From Actinomycetota bacterium (GTDB lineage: Bacteria > Actinomycetota > Thermoleophilia > Gaiellales > Gaiellaceae), in contig JACCRW010000187.1 of NCBI GenBank assembly GCA_013813345.1, forward strand, positions 1 through 13,563: a DNA stretch of 13,563 nucleotides, written 5' to 3'. Shown here piece after piece: positions 12,963 through 13,563 of the stretch; position 1 is the stretch's first letter; each line of letters opens with the position of its first letter. Under the pieces are notes generated by a model. The model saw only the letters and a program-made list of their open reading frames with translations, did no database searches and was not told where the DNA came from. The translations under genes and the position numbers were made by a program.

Positions 12963-13169
12963 CTACGCGACCGGACTGACGTTGAACGCCTCCGGGCCCT
13001 TCGCACCCTCGCGAGCCTCGAACTCGACCTTCGCACCCTCGGAGAGGGACTTGAAGCCCTCGCCGCCGATGCCGCTGTGATGCACGAAGAGATCCTTGCC
13101 GCCGTCCTCCGGCGAGATGAAGCCGTAGCCCTTCGCGTCGTCGAACCACTTAACGGTTCCTGTTGCCAT
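12963..13169 (-). CDS. cspA: Cold-shock domain protein, CspA family
   Basis: This 68-aa single cold-shock domain protein acts as a nucleic-acid chaperone. MATGTVKWFDDAKGYGFI contains RNP1 (KGYGFI) and DLFVHHSGI contains RNP2. The end EGAKGPEAFNVSPV is typical of actinobacterial CspA proteins. The ATG at 13169-13167 is preceded by AAGGAGGTG, a near-perfect Shine-Dalgarno and the strongest in the window, as expected for a highly expressed protein. It is transcribed toward infA, with a hairpin terminator between. Confidence 0.96.
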   Translation of the reverse strand: MATGTVKWFDDAKGYGFISPEDGGKDLFVHHSGIGGEGFKSLSEGAKVEFEAREGAKGPEAFNVSPVA

Positions 13170-13256
13170 AGAAAAACACCTCCTTACCCATGTGCCACGA
13201 ACGGGTAGAAGGTGCTCGGCACCCATGTACGCGCTCTGGTTATCGCCTCGAGTGTA
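13170..13256 (-). promoter_or_regulatory. cspA promoter and roughly 80-nt structured 5' leader
   Basis: A TACACT box (13256-13251 on the minus strand) lies within the last codons of the DUF72 gene. From there about 75-80 nt lead to the ATG. The leader contains a small hairpin, GGTGC-CGA-GCACC (13223-13211), and the AAGGAGGTG site. Long structured leaders are known thermosensors in cold-shock genes; here that role is inference. Confidence 0.5.
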
Positions 13257-13563
13257 GCGACAGAAGGCCCGGTTCGCCGAGCGCGAGCTCGCGCAATCGC
13301 TGCGCGTAGGCGGGGGCGCTCGGCTCGTCCTCGTGCCGGAAGTAGGCGAAGACTTCGACGCCATGATCGAGCAGCGGCTGCACGCGGCTCGCGAGCTCGA
13401 CGAGATCGTCGTCGGAGTAGGGAGGCTCGCGGAAGCGCACATAGCGAAACGAGCCTTCGGCGTCCCAGTCGTCCACGCGCACCGCCGGCGCCACGTCGAC
13501 GCCGTCCCAGCTCTCGTGGCGGAAGTCGAAGGCGAGCCGGAGATCGGTCGAGCCGAGCAGGAG
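13240..13563 (-). CDS. DUF72 family protein, C-terminal part (cut by window edge)
   Basis: The frame is open from the right edge to a TAA at 13242-13240, giving 107 residues of the C-terminal half. Near the edge, RLAFDFRHESWDG matches the DUF72 motif with an Arg-His followed by Ser-Trp. Later FRYVRFREPPYSDDDL and VEVFAYFRHEDEPSAPAYA correspond to the last strands and helix of the TIM-barrel-like DUF72 fold. Members are predicted to be enzymes, but no reaction is established. The 3' end contains the putative cspA -10 box. Confidence 0.87.
   Translation of the reverse strand, partial: LLLGSTDLRLAFDFRHESWDGVDVAPAVRVDDWDAEGSFRYVRFREPPYSDDDLVELASRVQPLLDHGVEVFAYFRHEDEPSAPAYAQRLRELALGEPGLLSLHSRR

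Noticed and set aside
1..13563. tRNA, rRNA or riboswitch genes
   Set aside because: I scanned the gaps between genes and saw no cloverleaf, rRNA or recognised aptamer consensus; the gaps are mostly short.

Overview
The window is GC-rich and densely coding on both strands. Base composition, the mix of leaderless and Shine-Dalgarno starts, and the gene families (MMPL pump, LtrA, Rsm22-type protein, IF-1, CspA) suggest a deep-branching actinomycete, plausibly a Thermoleophilia/Gaiellales-like soil or sediment lineage. That placement is inference; there is no rRNA or other phylogenetic marker here. Both ends cut through genes.

Layout. (1) 1-966: the 3' end of a proline-racemase-superfamily gene whose second catalytic cysteine is a threonine, which points to trans-3-hydroxy-L-proline dehydratase. 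A strong 16-bp hairpin lies between it and a convergent gene for a small secreted protein. (2) 967-3528: a divergent regulatory region and a 760-aa MMPL/RND transporter ended by a hairpin. (3) 3539-6732, minus strand: Rsm22-like protein with an Fe-S cysteine pattern, LtrA-family membrane protein, 1-Cys peroxiredoxin, and a small dimeric-barrel-type protein. Three of these four have their own visible start signals. (4) 6739-7361, plus strand: two back-to-back promoters whose -10 boxes overlap, a possible 7-codon leader ORF, a small membrane protein and a 54-aa double-CxxC zinc ribbon. (5) 7434-8038: two palindromic REP-like repeats next to a REP-associated tyrosine transposase (RAYT, HUH/Y1 family). 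(6) 8036-10279, minus strand: an extended SDR epimerase/dehydratase and a Methyltransf_32-type methyltransferase. (7) 10301-11354: a decayed IS5-like element that appears to sit at the exact centre of another REP palindrome, followed by another intact REP. (8) 11399-12553: a kynureninase-like PLP enzyme, then one more REP. (9) 12669-13563, minus strand: infA, cspA with a leader and terminator, and the C-terminal part of a DUF72 protein.

The most notable system is the RAYT with its dispersed repeats. Five copies of one two-hairpin repeat, all in the same orientation, lie within about 5.2 kb, two of them just upstream of the RAYT and one split by an IS. The second recurring theme is start-site architecture. 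Five genes have a TANNNT box 6-8 nt before the start codon and no Shine-Dalgarno sequence, while the secreted protein, MMPL, peroxiredoxin, dimeric-barrel protein, infA and cspA have clear purine-rich ribosome binding sites.
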